This document shows, in pieces, positions 22,746 to 35,400 of a DNA stretch of 64,000 nucleotides. The DNA comes from Trifolium pratense. Lineage: Eukaryota > Streptophyta > Magnoliopsida > Fabales > Fabaceae. Positions within the stretch are counted from its first letter, which is position 1, and each line of letters opens with the position of its first letter. A program made the translations under genes and the position numbers. The DNA lies in assembly GCF_020283565.1 (NCBI RefSeq), contig NC_060062.1, positions 26,286,251 through 26,350,250 on the forward strand, given 5' to 3'. The notes below the pieces were generated by a model, which saw only the letters and a program-made list of their open reading frames with translations, searched no databases and had not been told where the DNA came from.

Positions 22746-24489
22746 AATTGTCCACCGTCTGCTTTGGAACTTAGTTTCTATTTATTTCTTTTTTTATCTT
22801 TTTTCTCTGTTACTTTATAACACCACAAAAAAAAAAAAAAACTCATCAATTTCATCCAATAAACGATTAGTGATACATTTTGTTCATATGTAATTATTAT
22901 AATATATATATTAGTGATAGTAACATTCAACAAACCAAATTTGATGCGCTTTCAGCATATCAGTCTAGGCTCTGCTTAATATGCACAAACAAAATTGTCT
23001 TGCATACAATTGTATTTTTCACTATTAGATCAGTAAGACACATCATATCTGGTGTGATTTATTGATTCAATGATAAAAACCAAATGTATACGTAATGAAG
23101 AGACATGTCATACTCGTGCACAATAGAATTGGCCCTCAATCTACTAACAAATTAATTCTTAGTTCTTTGTAGAATGTGGATAGCTGCTTAACATAACATA
23201 CTCCCTCTAATTTTGAATAATATAAGGAACAAAACTTTAAGGTTACTAATTAAGAAACGAATAATTTCATTAATTTTCTAGGTGTATTTATAAAAATAAT
23301 ATTATTCTCCAAATTAAATATCTTTTCTAGAAAGTTGTTTCATAAGAATAAAATAATTTACGATAGTTCATAAGACCTAACTCAATTAATAATGTTGATA
23401 TTATTATAATGAATATTTTTATTTGGGTTTTTACTCGGTTGTGTGTAAATAATGTCAAACTGTTTTAGGAATAAAAGTTAATTAAATGATATTTTAGGAA
23501 TAAATAATGTTTATATTTTATATCATCAAACTGCTTTAAGATTTTACTTATAAAATATAATCAAATTTAAGATTTTAGGTTGCTTAATGCTTATTTTTAA
23601 AGTTTGAGTAACATGTAAACTCAACGGCTTCTGTCCAAAAGACGTAGAAGTTAGAGCAGGCAAGACAAACAAAACCTAGTATAATCCAATGCCATGTCAA
23701 GTTTCAAGAGACAAAAAATGACATTAGTGAATAGTTGAAGATCTTTGGGAATTGTAGAAAGTGCATGAAAGAATGTGGACTGTTTTTTTGTGATTACCGG
23801 TTGCCAATTTCTTTGTCCTAATTTAAGTACTGCCTCACTATTTAAAGGGATTATATGGGTCTTGTTAAGAATCCAAAAGCAGAAAAATTCTCTCAAATTT
23901 TGTGTAATTAATTTGTGATTAAGTTTAAAAAATGAATTAGATACATGAATTATGATAAAATATTTCATTTTTTGAATCACTAACATGTGCCCTAAAGAAT
24001 TCATATAAGAGTTGAATGCATAAGTTCCAATAAAAAATATTTATTTTATTAATATGTGTTTTAAAGTCACATGTTAACATTCGGATTTGGACCCTCTCAT
24101 GTTCTTTTGGTGCTGTCCTCTCTTTGTTTCTCATCTAAGGTGGTGATTCATAAAGAAGGAAAAGAAAATAGTTTTGAAAAGAGAAAAAAAATAATGAATA
24201 ATTGAGATTGATGTTAAATGGAAACATGAGAGAAAGAGTATGAGATTATCGAAATCCGTTAACATTCTCCTTTAAATTTTACTAAAAGAGACTACAGGCT
24301 TATGAAACCAAAACAAAAATAATTGCACTTCATTAATATATATAAGTTCTGTCTATCACAAAATTATTTGAACATGCAAACCTTAACTACTCACTCATTA
24401 TGGATAACTACTAAAAAAAACTGAGAGACATAATAAAAGTCCAATTTTTGCTTAGTAAATAATTATCATCACAATATACATTTAGTAAG
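22746..24489. other. Intergenic DNA, no gene seen
   Basis: AT-rich DNA. A block starting actccctctaattttg at 23202 looks like a single surviving end of a Stowaway-type element; the partner end is not found. Frames of 60-117 residues here have no family features. Confidence 0.45.
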
Positions 24490-24971
24490 TGGACTGGGCA
24501 ATGGGCTTAGAGGTAAAATCAAACTAGCCCAATTAATATGAGAAAGGAAACAGACCCAAAACAATAAAACTCTAAACGTCCATTTGGCGAGATAAGGTCT
24601 AGGCGAGGTAAGCAATGACGGATGACGCCCCTAAGACGGATTTACTCACGATAACAAAATATCTTCATCCTTCCCTGCCTTAGCGATTAACTTGGGAATG
24701 AAGAAAACAACTCCTTGAAACTGTCATGGCTTGGAGACCAAGGTTTTATTCCTACTTCCACGCTGCATCACCGAAAAAGGCGCTGAAGACCGGATTTATA
24801 GGAACCCTAGCTTGGAGAAGAAGGCTTTAATGGTCTATAAATAGTTTCATATTTTCATCTGTAGATAGATCGAATTCTGACTTATAAAACTCTCAGGGTT
24901 GTTGGGATTGAACTGAGTGTAATCACACCATTTGATCAATAATACAAACCCCCTTGTTTTTTACCAGAACA
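24490..24971 (+). mobile_element. Solo LTR (482 bp) with 5-bp target duplication
   Basis: The sequence starts TGGACTGG and ends CAGAACA, the TG...CA form of an LTR, and is flanked by an exact 5-base duplication GTAAG (24485-24489 and 24972-24976). Inside are a TATA box (TATAAATAG, 24836-24844) and a downstream region of the kind seen in Ty3/gypsy-like LTRs. No internal retroelement sequence lies on either side, so the two LTRs of a former element recombined. Confidence 0.87.
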
Positions 24972-25722
24972 GTAAGTAATTATCATTTATTTAAAATAAA
25001 TAAATATGAAAAATACAATATTCTTCAACTTGGTCGACATATTCTATCGGTCAATAATAAGAAAAAATGAACATGAACCAAAACAAACAAAATGGGAAAA
25101 AAAAAAAAGAAGAGACACAAGATTGTCCCCCAAGTTTCATAATTGAAAATTAAATCAATATCATGAGTCTATACTATGACTGATGATATTTTTATAACAC
25201 ATGATCGATCGACTCTAGTCTTCAAATCATATTTCAAATACTTTTGTAGGGTATGACAAATCTAAGAAAACCAATTGCAAGTAAGTAAAACATCTATTCA
25301 AGAAGTAATACATGTTCATATGTGGATGCTTTTTATGTTTCAAATTTTTTTTAAAATTTAATTTCTTTTTATGACTTGTACTTTTAGGATACTCTTATAA
25401 TTTTTCTAAACATTTTTCATTTTGTTTTATAAATTATCTAAATTTATTGAAAATGGTGTATTATCATATTATATTTTCTCAATTAATTTGCCAATTGATG
25501 TTATCATATTATCTTTTTAGAGTATACTAGTATATGAGATGAATTTTTTTTTCTCAACAGAATAGTTTTCATTCACAAAAGTTAAAAATTGAACTTATAA
25601 CCATTTATTATATTTAAGAGGCATAAATCTCTTATCACATGAACCAATTTATCGTTATTCATACCCCTCAAACTTAAATATATATTTCTTTCTTCCTTAA
25701 AATGGGTGCATATTAAATATTA

Positions 25723-25882
25723 GAGAAATGATAATTCAACACAAAATACCGACAAAAATGTGTCAAAAATACGGTTTCAAAATTTTTAAATATTTTTTTG
25801 GCATCAATTTGCGTGCAACATGTATAAATAAGAACATGTCCATCTTTTGTCTATACTTTTTTGTGTCTAAATAACAGCTCTC
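25723..25882. mobile_element. Mutator-like MITE (160 bp)
   Basis: The ends gagaaatgataattcaacac and gtgtctaaataacagctctc are imperfect inverted repeats flanked by the exact 9-base duplication TAAATATTA (25714-25722 and 25883-25891). The related copy at 46862-47044 has the same end sequence and also a 9-base duplication, which supports the assignment. Confidence 0.8.
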
Positions 25883-25891
25883 TAAATATTA

Positions 25892-26946
25892 ATTAAAAAT
25901 ATTTTGTCAGAGAATATATTTACCTCTGACCAAGTTCTTCATATTATTTTTAATGAATAATTACAACTACATGTTTCTTGTTTCACTGTTTTTGAATTCT
26001 TCCAATCAATTCTTTCTTTGATAAAATTCCTTAACCATTTTTTTTACGAAAGATTGCTCATAATATTTCATTAACTAAAATATGTTCGATACAAGATCAC
26101 CTTAACCACTTAATTCAATCTTAAGTTATAATACTCCTTCACTTCAAAGAATAAAATACAAATTAATTATAACAACTTTAAACCATTTGTATATGAACTT
26201 TAGCGGACAACAACTTATTTTTAAAAACAAAATTTGTCTTAACTCACACGTCTTGATTGAATAATGGGATCAATCTTATATGTATGGTGTCAAAGCACTA
26301 AGCATAAAAGATAAGACATAAGACAATGAAAATTACACCAACATAGTAGAATAGTACAATCATGGGAGTAAGTGCACGCTTTACTGAAAAACACATTGTG
26401 TTGTGTCTTAGTATATGAACTCGAGGAAATTAAAAAACATTAAATCTAGTTTAACTTCAATTAGTGAAACTAATATAGTCTTTGTTCCAAGACCAAAACG
26501 TTGAACGATGTCTCCTTTTGAGAATATGAAACCGATCAAATCCACATATAATAGTGCCTCACATTCCCTAAATTCAAAGCAGACAGAACGTAGAATATAT
26601 GAGATTTGTGTCAGTATTATAGATTACTCCATTCGATTGTTGAATAGTCTATGTATGATTTTACCTTTTATATACTTTAATTATGATATACACTTTCAAG
26701 TGGAAAATGTTATACATAGCGGATAAATCACAATCAATCGTATATATTTCACTTACGGGTTTGTAAATTTTAGAGAGTATATAGATTATTCAATAAATTT
26801 AAAAAATAGATTTTGTTTATAAATGTGACCAGAATGAGTACCTTATTCTATGCAAAAGTTTAAAGAATTTAGACAAAAAAGTCCCTGATTTAAATTAATT
26901 GCTTCAATGTAAAATGCTCCCTTCAAAATGCCCCGTCACCAAGGTA
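25892..26946. other. Intergenic DNA upstream of WOX5
   Basis: AT-rich with no gene. A 72-residue frame at 26508-26726 is without family features. This stretch is likely to include distal regulatory DNA of the WOX gene, but no specific site can be named. Confidence 0.4.
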
Positions 26947-26949
26947 GAC

Positions 26950-27110
26950 AGGCCACAATATCATTTAACACGATATTTCAACACATCTAAATGTGTTATT
27001 TGACGGATGATCTATTTTGTCAGTCTCACATACGTCAAAATAGATCATCCGTCAAATAGTACGGTTAGAGGTGTTGAAATATTGTATTAAATAATATTGT
27101 GGTTTGTCCA
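26950..27110. repeat. Foldback (long inverted repeat) in the WOX5 promoter
   Basis: A perfect 22-base stem (26998-27019 pairing with 27036-27057, core gacggatgatctattttg) has a 16-base loop. It is extended by imperfect outer arms: gccacaatatcatttaacac and ggtgttgaaatattgtatt. A third partial copy of the outer arm follows in direct orientation at 27119-27165. This looks like a foldback MITE; its target duplication is not clear. It ends about 150 bases before the TATA box. Confidence 0.75.
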
Positions 27111-27261
27111 CGTTAATGACAATATCATTTAACGCGATACTTCAACTCCTCTGTATGTGCTATTGAACATGGGACCACTAATAAGGAATATACCTGTCTA
27201 CATTTTTTTTTATCTGCAAACCTAGCAAGCATGCTTCCATTGTGCCTTTATGTACTAGTAT

Positions 27262-27270
27262 TATATAAAT
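27262..27270 (+). promoter_or_regulatory. TATA box of the WOX5-type gene
   Basis: TATATAAAT lies 95 bases before the start codon, placing transcription start near 27295-27300 and giving a leader of about 65 bases. Confidence 0.6.
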
Positions 27271-27364
27271 GCACACGGATTGAAATAAGTTTCATATAAG
27301 TGTTAAGTTCATCATAGTAAGAGAATCATTGTAACAAATACTAAAATTCTAAAAATACTGAAAT

Positions 27365-28576
27365 ATGGAAGAGAGCATGTCAGGCTTTTGCATGAGATCA
27401 TCTGGAAGTAAAAGTGGGAGCAGCAGCAACAGCAGTGGCACAAAGTGTGGACGTTGGAATCCAACAACAGAACAAGTTAAACTTCTGACTGAACTTTTCA
27501 GAGCAGGGCTCAGAACTCCAAGCACTGATCAAATTCAAAAAATATCCAATCAACTTAGTTTTTATGGTAAGATTGAGAGCAAGAATGTGTTCTATTGGTT
27601 TCAAAATCATAAAGCTCGGGAAAGACAAAAACGTAGGAAGGTTTCTTTTGATTATGACAAGGATGTCTTCATTCATAGAGATCACAACTCTATCAATGCT
27701 TCAACACAAAGTAAGTTACAAATAATTTACTCATTTAGTTTTGTATTAGTATGTAATATATATGGTGACTTATGTACATGTTTGAAATCGCAGTGAATTT
27801 AACAAAAGTAATATTATAATGCTATTAAAAAAAATACTATGATTTTGTTAAAGCTTTTAAGGGTGTGTTTGTTCTATTAAAAAAAATAAGGAACCGAATT
27901 TGTTAATTTCAGTTGTACGGTGTTTGATTTTAAAGATGTTTGTGAAACTAGACAAATTGGGGCTAAGGGAAATTTTTGTTCCTCCACACGGTCGTGCACA
28001 AGTTGTTTAAAATATCAAAATAACTTTTTGTCCATCAAAGATTGTACATGTCAAAATGTATTCAATACCTTAAACCTTTATATATCCTGTGTTATTATGT
28101 TCAGTACTTACATTTTGAAGATCAAACCAGACCTTAAATGTAACTTTTGCCAAAATCAAAATTGCACACTTTGATTTTGTCAAACTAGATATCAATTTAA
28201 AATGCAGGAAAGATATAGTACTATTGCTACTAACTAAATAAGGGTGAAGTAAGTCCTTGAAAATTTTCTTATGCATGTTTATTCAATAACCATATGAAAC
28301 TTCATTATAATAAGCTTGTGATGATGACTAATATGTCTATGATATTTCTTTTCTTTTCATATTGCAGGGTTTGTTGAGATGTACTCAGAGCCTGATAGGG
28401 TGATTGAGACTCTTGAGCTTTTTCCATTGAACTCATTTGGTGAATCAGAACCATCAGAGAAGCTGAATATGCATATAAATGAATGCATGGAAAATAATAC
28501 AATGTTTGCATACACATGTACAATGGGAGAACAAATGGAGCATCCACCATTAGACTTGCGGTTGAGCTTTGTGTAA
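27365..28576 (+). CDS. WOX5: WUSCHEL-related homeobox transcription factor, WOX5 type
   Basis: Exons 27365-27710 and 28368-28576 join in frame (intron with GTAAGT donor, TTGCAG acceptor) to 184 residues, close to Arabidopsis WOX5 (182). A Ser/Gly-rich N-terminus precedes a WUS-type homeodomain (about residues 27-92: [39 protein letters not shown]). The WUS box TLELFPL is at about 130-136. The C-terminus ends [12 protein letters not shown] with an EAR-like LDLRL repressor motif (177-181), as in WOX5/WOX7. In Arabidopsis WOX5 acts in the quiescent centre of the root tip to hold neighbouring stem cells undifferentiated; in legumes it is also expressed in nodules. The role here is inferred by homology. 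A foldback repeat lies in the proximal promoter. Confidence 0.95.
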
Positions 28577-29139
28577 AAGAGACTCAAATCACTTTTTTGA
28601 TTATATTACTGAAAAATGTTTAGGACTATCATGGATGTAGCTTTAAAATTAATATTTACCTAGTGATTAGCCTCTCATTAACGGAAATGTTATAATTAAA
28701 TGCCTTGATATTTGACTACGAATCCTAGTTCAACCGACAGAAATGTCGAATCTCGATCCTTCAGTTTGTATGCATGAATTTCTAATGGCTTGTCATTTCA
28801 TCTATATACCAAACAAAAATACCTTGATATTCTACCAACAATAAATAAATGGTTCAGGTAGTAAACGTCTTGAGCCCCTTAAATAGGTGGTGAAATGTTC
28901 GATTATTGGCAGCTGCGTATGGAAAGAATTCAGTTGAGAGGGGAAGAACTTACCTAATAATTATATGCTTCACTGATTTTCCGACAGAAATTAGTCATCC
29001 CAAACGACGGTGAAAATTCATATGACAAAAAAAAATGTCTTCATATTATATTGCATGCCTTATGTAATTTAGTATATTATATGTTGGATAAGATTGTATT
29101 TGGATATTGAATATAAAGAAGAATTGGGATTCTAATTAT
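28577..29139 (+). other. WOX5 3' region and intergenic DNA
   Basis: Likely 3' UTR for about 150-250 bases, then AT-rich DNA. The block at 28850-28950 (tcttgagccccttaaatagg to cagttgagaggg) resembles a dispersed repeat but has no second copy in the window. Confidence 0.4.
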
Positions 29140-29695
29140 TGTTAAGAGTCCCACAACGGTTGCGAGATGGCCTGAATGAATGTTTATAAGTAAGAGACAA
29201 TTTTCACTTTACAAATTGGTTTTGTAAGGATGAGTTAGACCCAATACTTATTTCAAAGATGGTATCAGAGCCTCTCCACGATCCGTTGGGCCACCTGTTA
29301 TCAGGTTTCCGCTATCGGGCAACCCACCGTTTATATCCACGCACCAAGCCCAATAGTGCAGGGCGTGAGGGGTTTGTTAAGAAGTCACACATCAGTTGCG
29401 AGATGACCTGAATAAGTGTTTATATATCAGAGGCAATCTTCACCTTACAAGCCGGTTTTGTAAGGATGAGTTAGACCCAATACCCAATTCTAAGATGGTA
29501 TCAGAGCCTCTCCACAATCTATTGGGCCACCTGTTATCAGGTTTCCGCTATCGGGCCACATACCGTTTATATCCACGCACCAAGCCTAATAATGTTGGGC
29601 GTGAGGGGGGTGTTAAGAGTCCCACATCGGTTGTGAGATGACCTGAATGAATGTTTATAATAAGCAAGAGACAATCCTCACTTTATATGTCTCAC
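29140..29695 (+). mobile_element. TRIM retroelement in tandem form: LTR-internal-LTR-internal-LTR
   Basis: Three LTR-like copies begin tgttaag at 29140, 29375 and 29611. The first two, about 120 bases each, run directly into TGGTATCAGAGCC (29260 and 29496), the primer-binding site for initiator methionine tRNA. Each is followed by about 115 bases of internal DNA ending in a purine-rich gggcgtgagggg tract just before the next LTR. The third LTR fades after about 80 bases. There are no genes, as expected for terminal-repeat retrotransposons in miniature, which rely on other elements' enzymes. An 81-residue frame across it is chance. Confidence 0.87.
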
Positions 29696-29947
29696 CTTAG
29701 AAAGCATTCTGGAAGATTACTTTAGTCTACATTACAAATTAGTCATACCTTGGGTTTACAAATCTTTGAATATCTTGAACCATATTCACACATATAAACA
29801 ATATAATGTGTATACTTCAAAAACATTACTAGGTATCTATCTAAGTTGGGGAATGTCACATCTTGTTATTCACGACTTGATCCTAATTTTGTTTCGTAGA
29901 AAGAGGTAATTTGGATTAATTATGGAGATAAGTTGGGTTAACAGGGG

Positions 29948-30070
29948 TTGGCTTGGGACCTTGGAGTGTACTCCGATTTAGGTCTCAAGTTTGATTCCAT
30001 TTGGTGTCAATTTCAGTGGTTAGTCCATACAGAAAAAAAATACTCTGACTTTAAATGAGGTCCCCGCAAA
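29948..30070 (+). repeat. SINE-like repeat (family 4)
   Basis: Starts ggttggcttgggacc, contains tctcaagtttgattcc (B-box-like) and ggtgtcaatttcagtgg, and ends with ttagtccatacagaaaaaa. A second copy lies at 55960-56075 with the same order of blocks. Confidence 0.6.
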
Positions 30071-30709
30071 TGGACGGTCAGATTGGTCCATTCGAATTAG
30101 TTGTCGGTCCTTGGACTAGATAACGATATTTTTTTTTTAAAAAAAAAAGTACTTTCACTAACGTTCACGTGAAATGAAGTTAGCAAGTCATGTGCAGGAG
30201 AAAAGAAAATGTGAAATAATCTTTTGAACATTTGTTATATTAGGGGCTGTTTGGTTTGGGGGTTTTGAAGGAGAAGAGACCGGTTCCTGCATAATATATA
30301 CAATATTTTTGTCAATTGTGTTAAGCTCGCAGACATTTATGTGTGAATATTCTACTACGATGATATGCAAATTTTTTTTTTACGGTACCTATTTTTTTTT
30401 ACAGTACCTCATTTAATCACATATCATGATGTTTCGTTTATAATATGAAGCAAATTATAACAAAAAGATTATGATAATTATCTCTGATATACTACTACTA
30501 ATTCCATCTTTATTCTTTAACAACAATATATTAATTTAAATGCAGCACTACTCTTTTCTTTCACATTAAAAAACCTCAGCTTAAAAACACAATTGGATAA
30601 AGAATTGATCCTAAATTGGATAAACAATTGGAGAAATTTAGCTTAAATTAATCCTTAAATTGTTCATCCTCCTTTTATAACTGTTGGATTAATTTAAGGA
30701 TCCAGTGAA

Positions 30710-31108
30710 ACGTTATTAGCACTTGTATTATCAACAGTTACACAACAAACTTTTTTAATCCCCCATTCTTTCAAGCATGCCTCTAAACCCTTACCAATTG
30801 TTTCCCCCTTATGATATGAAATCAAATTAAAACTCAATATTTTTTTTATTGAACACCCACCCCTCATCAATGTAATGACAAGCTACAACCATGTAATTCA
30901 AATTTTGTACCGATGTCCAACAATCGGTGGTAAGAGAAACCATTTGTTTATTTGCAGACAATATGCTCTTTAACTTCTCTTTCTCATCATTATATAAAAG
31001 CATGCAATCTTTAGCAACAATGAAGAAGTCAAGCTTGTTTATAAATGTTATATTATTATTAATTATTAATATCAATACTACATGACATCTTCCATAATCA
31101 GAAATCAA
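30710..31108 (-). pseudogene. Decayed hAT-family transposase fragment
   Basis: The - strand reads VAKDCMLLYNDEKEKLKSIL, QMVSLTTDCWTSVQNLNYM and VACHYIDEGWV (31026-30850). After a frameshift it continues as ISYHKGETIGKGLEACL, KEWGIKKVCCVTVDN and TSANN (30825-30712). This matches the catalytic core of plant hAT transposases of the RICESLEEPER/BED type (DCWTS and VTVDNASAN motifs). Both ends are missing and frames are broken, so it is dead. No terminal repeats were found around it. Confidence 0.88.
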
Positions 31109-32240
31109 AAATCACATGAGCAACTCTTGAGATGAGAGTAAATCGAAACAAAGAAGCTTGAGAGTAAATCATAAATAAAAAATAATAATAAGCTTGAGAC
31201 GAAATCGAAACAAAAAGGTGTTTGGAGGGACGAGAACGGAGAAGCTTGAGGTGAGATTGTTGAGAGAAGCTCGCGCAGCGATTTTGTGGCTGAGAACAAA
31301 AGTATTGATGAGTTAGAGGTGCTTGTTGTTCTCCTTGTGTTGGAGTGATAACATTCATAGGAGGTAGAAGAGTCAGCTTGTGTGCTTATTGAAGTACAAA
31401 AGTATTTTTATATCGTATTCACGGGGACTGATGCGATATCAGTGGCGTTCAACAATTAATATTGTTTTAAGTATAAGGCAAGTAGTTTGTTTATAAACAT
31501 CCAAACTCACAACACATATAAATTCAGCAAGATATAACACAGAGACAAAGCTATTGGGATTAGATATTGTTAACTACTTTTCTAATGCAAACTCTTAATC
31601 GATTGTATACTTTTTAAATTTCAAATATGCTCTCACCTATCGTTCACATACGTGTCCGTGTCCAGAGCACGACAAGAGATCTAATGTATTCATCAACCCA
31701 ATTCCTCGAGTCGTTAATCAATAAACTAGCATTGAGATTCGATAGTGTACGTGAATGTGAACCTAACACTATCCCTAGGAATTAGCATTCCACGTGTGAA
31801 TTTATTTCGGTTCCTTTAAGTAAAAAGTCTATGTTTAGAGTTTTCTAAATCAAAATATCAATTTCGGAGTTTTATGTCAAAAAACATTAAGCACAGAAAT
31901 AAACCATCAAACTCAAACTCAAAGGGTCTCCAATCCTCTTTTGTACTTAAAAAAAACACTCTACTCAAACAAGGTTTCATATTATATTTTTTAGTAAAAA
32001 AAAAATATATAGTCTATAAATTTTAGTTCAACCGATAATGTCAATATTGTTATGCTGAATATAATCATCCGAGTTCAATCAACTGACAATATTGATGTTG
32101 CTAAATTGAACATATTTACTTGGATTCAAATCCCAGAACTCTGTCTGTGTGAGTTTCAATTGTATTTGACATTTCGTCTATAAACACAAAAAAAATCATA
32201 TATTTTGGTCGAAAAAAGAGTCCTTAAACATGATTTTCCA
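31109..32240. other. Intergenic DNA with retroelement-like debris
   Basis: The 31375-31930 part contains motifs such as tatcgtattcacggggactg and gtccagagcacgacaag, which I associate with non-coding parts of plant LTR retrotransposons. No coding segment or LTR pair is visible, so this is a weak call. The 31980-32210 part is low-complexity. Confidence 0.35.
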
Positions 32241-32244
32241 TTAA

Positions 32245-32310
32245 TTGGGCCCAACATGATTTGGGCTGATCGGGTGGGCTATATATACCGTTAAGTCAGT
32301 ATAAAGCCCA
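32245..32310 (+). promoter_or_regulatory. RPN8 core promoter with four site II motifs
   Basis: TTGGGCCCAA (32245-32254), TGGGCT (32262-32267 and 32275-32280) and the complement AGCCCA (32305-32310) surround a TATATATA stretch (32281-32286). Site II elements are typical of plant genes for ribosome, translation and proteasome components, and match the eIF3f promoter in this window. Confidence 0.7.
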
Positions 32311-32462
32311 AAAGCAAAAGAAAATAAATTCTTATTTCAATTGAAAGGGTTTAGGTGAGATCGGAATCACAAAGAAGTAATAAACAAAGAGAAACTTCGA
32401 TTATTCATTCATCGATTCACAGAGAACAAAAATTAGGGTTTGAAATCAAAATCACAAGAACA

Positions 32463-35400
32463 ATGGATGTGATAAAGACGCAACAAATTTCATGGAGAGC
32501 GATAGAGAAAGTTGTAGTTCACCCTTTAGTTTTGCTTAGCATAGTCGATAACTACAACAGAGTCGCCAAAGACACTCGCAAACGTGTCGTCGGTGTTTTG
32601 CTCGGTTCATCTTTCAAAGGCACCGTTGATATCACCAACAGCTATGCCGGTTCGTTTTTTCAATTTCAATTTTGCAATTTCAAATTTTCAATTTTCATTA
32701 CAATAACAAAAACTAACTCAATTGTTGATTGCTTTGAACAGTTCCATTTGAAGAAGATGATAAGGATCCTAGCATTTGGTTTCTTGATCATAATTATCAT
32801 GAATCAATGTTCTCTATGTTTAAGAGAATCAATGGTATGGAATGTTATTGTTATTTTAACTATTTTTCTGTTTTTAGGATTTCAAATTAGATGTAATTAA
32901 AGATATGTTTTTTTTTGTTATTGATCAATTTTTTTGTTTGTTGCAGCTAAGGAGCATGTTGTGGGGTGGTATAGTACTGGACCAAAATTGAGAGAAAACG
33001 ACCTTGATATTCATGGTTTATTCAATGAGTATGTTTCTTAACCTTAAATCCACAATATGGCTGTGTTTCAATCTTGTGTTTATTATTGCAATTAGGAGCT
33101 TATGCTTTGGTGTATTTTCTTTTTTATAGCTATGACTCTATAAGTAGTATAGTTTTGTTGAGTGAGGTGTTTCTATTGTAGCATAGTTATATTCAAATGG
33201 AAAATTAAGAATAAGAACATGCGCATGACATTTACTTGTAACCTAAGAGTTAAGAATTGGTTGTAGACATGATATAACACAACATTATAGATCTATGATG
33301 TTAATAGCGGCGCTATAGAGGGATAGCATAGGCAGACCCCCCTACCTGCTATGCTATAGGTCCGCTTTCCGCTATTTGCAGGTGAATAGCATTTTCGTAG
33401 CAGCAGACCCCCTCCCCGCTATGCTATAGGTCCGCTATGTTATAGGTCTGCTTTCCGCTATTTGCAGGTGAATAGCGTTTCTACTACCCGCTATAAGCAT
33501 TTTTGGGGTCGGCACTACGGGCCACTATCCGAGATTAACAACATAGTTATAGATGTTGTTTGTATACCTCTTAAAAGGTTAGTGTAGCATAGATGAGGAT
33601 GTAGTGTTGGATGTGTGGTAAGACTAGACGGGATAGGATTAGAATTTAAAAATAACAACACTAAGGAGAGAGTTGCGGTAGCACCACCTATCGTAAAAAA
33701 GATTGTGGAAACTCGGCTTAGGTGACTTGGGCATTTACAGAGAAGACATGTAGGTTTTGTAGTAAGGAGAGTAGATCAGATGCAGGGTAGTCAATTCACT
33801 AGAGATAGAGGAAGACATATAAGAGAAACTATTAAGAAAGATCTAGAGATTAATGAGTTTGATACATATATGTTATATGATAGAACAGTATAGCGTTGTT
33901 TGATCCATGTAGCCGACCCCATTTTGTGGGATAAGACTTGGTTGTTGTTTGTATACCTCTTATTAACGTTCATATCAATTTTTGGGTTGTTGCAGCTATG
34001 TTCCAAATCCTGTTTTGGTTATAATTGATGTCGAACCTAAGGAGTTGGGAATTCCTACAAAAGCTTACTATGCTGTTGAAGAGGTTAAAGAGGTTGGACT
34101 GAAGTACCCTTTATCTTTCTTTGAAATTTTGTACTTGTGATTTTATTTATATTGCGTGTTGTCACAATCACTCTGCTTTATGTGATCAAAGCAGTTAGTG
34201 TTTGCTTGACACTTAATCGTTGAATGTAGGAACTGACAGTTGGTTTGTTTTGATTGTAGAATGCAACTCAGAAAAGCCAAAAGGTCTTTGTGCATGTGCA
34301 GTCGGAAATTGCTGCTCATGAAGTTGAGGAAATAGGTATGGGATGGAATGTGGAGCTGCTGGGTTTTCTTTTTGCTTTCTTTTTTTGGTTTAATTTTAAT
34401 CTTTTTTAATTAATGCCGAATCTCTTTGAATCCTATCCACATGGTTCTTGTTAGTCTAAAAACTCTAAACATGTTATCTTATAAGTTTATTTTCTTCTTT
34501 CCCTTGTGCAGGAGTGGAACACTTGCTCAGAGATGTGAAGGATACAACCATTAGCACCCTTGCAACAGAGGTGCCTTTTGTTTATACTTTTTTTATACAT
34601 TGATTCCATTCTAGTTGGTTTTGGTTTTGTTGTCCTTCCCCTAATGATGTATAAATTTCCGACAATGTCATGTAGGTAAGTGCAAAACTCACAGCCTTGA
34701 AGGGTTTGGATGCAAGACTCAAAGAGATAAGAAGTTATCTTGACCTTGTCATTGATGAAAAACTTCCCTTGAACCATGAGATCCTGTACCATTTGCAGGT
34801 TGGTTTCCATAATCTATGTAATTGATGATTCTCTTGTTAGACAAATGGTCCAGGAATTTACGTTGATATATTTTCTGCTTATCAACTTCACAGTGTTTAA
34901 TTAAATTCAAAACTGGATTTTAAATCAGTCACTTGACTTTAGCGACTAAAATACTACTAATTACTTGAAAGGATCAGATTTGTGCTTCTTCAGTGTGTTT
35001 TTTTGGTGGGTTTACTCTATTATTGTGTTTCACCATGTCTTGTTTTATTTTGCTAGGACGTATTCAACCTGCTTCCAAATCTTAATGTCACTGATTTGAT
35101 CAAGGCTTTTGCAGGTTAAGAATTTGACTTAATGTTAAATATGAATGTTATAGTGTTATGCAATTTCCTTTCTAGATTGTTGATCCGTGTCCTCATTGTG
35201 CAGTGAAAACGAATGATATGATGCTAGTAATATACCTGTCGTCTCTCATCAGAAGTGTAATTGCACTTCACAACTTGATTAACAACAAGGTGAGATTGCA
35301 CTATTGAATCATGCATTGCTGCTAGTATTTGTTATTGGTGTCTCCCGATTTTGGATTTATATTTAGTAGTTGTTACTATATTGTTACAGTTACAATTTTA

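Noticed and set aside
26998..27057. microRNA precursor in the WOX5 promoter
   Set aside because: The stem is perfect but embedded in a larger foldback with repeated arms, which is typical of a MITE; no mature microRNA sequence was recognised.
32355..32462. N-terminal extension of RPN8 in the same frame
   Set aside because: It begins at a GTG and has no conservation; [10 protein letters not shown] at 32463 is the family's start.
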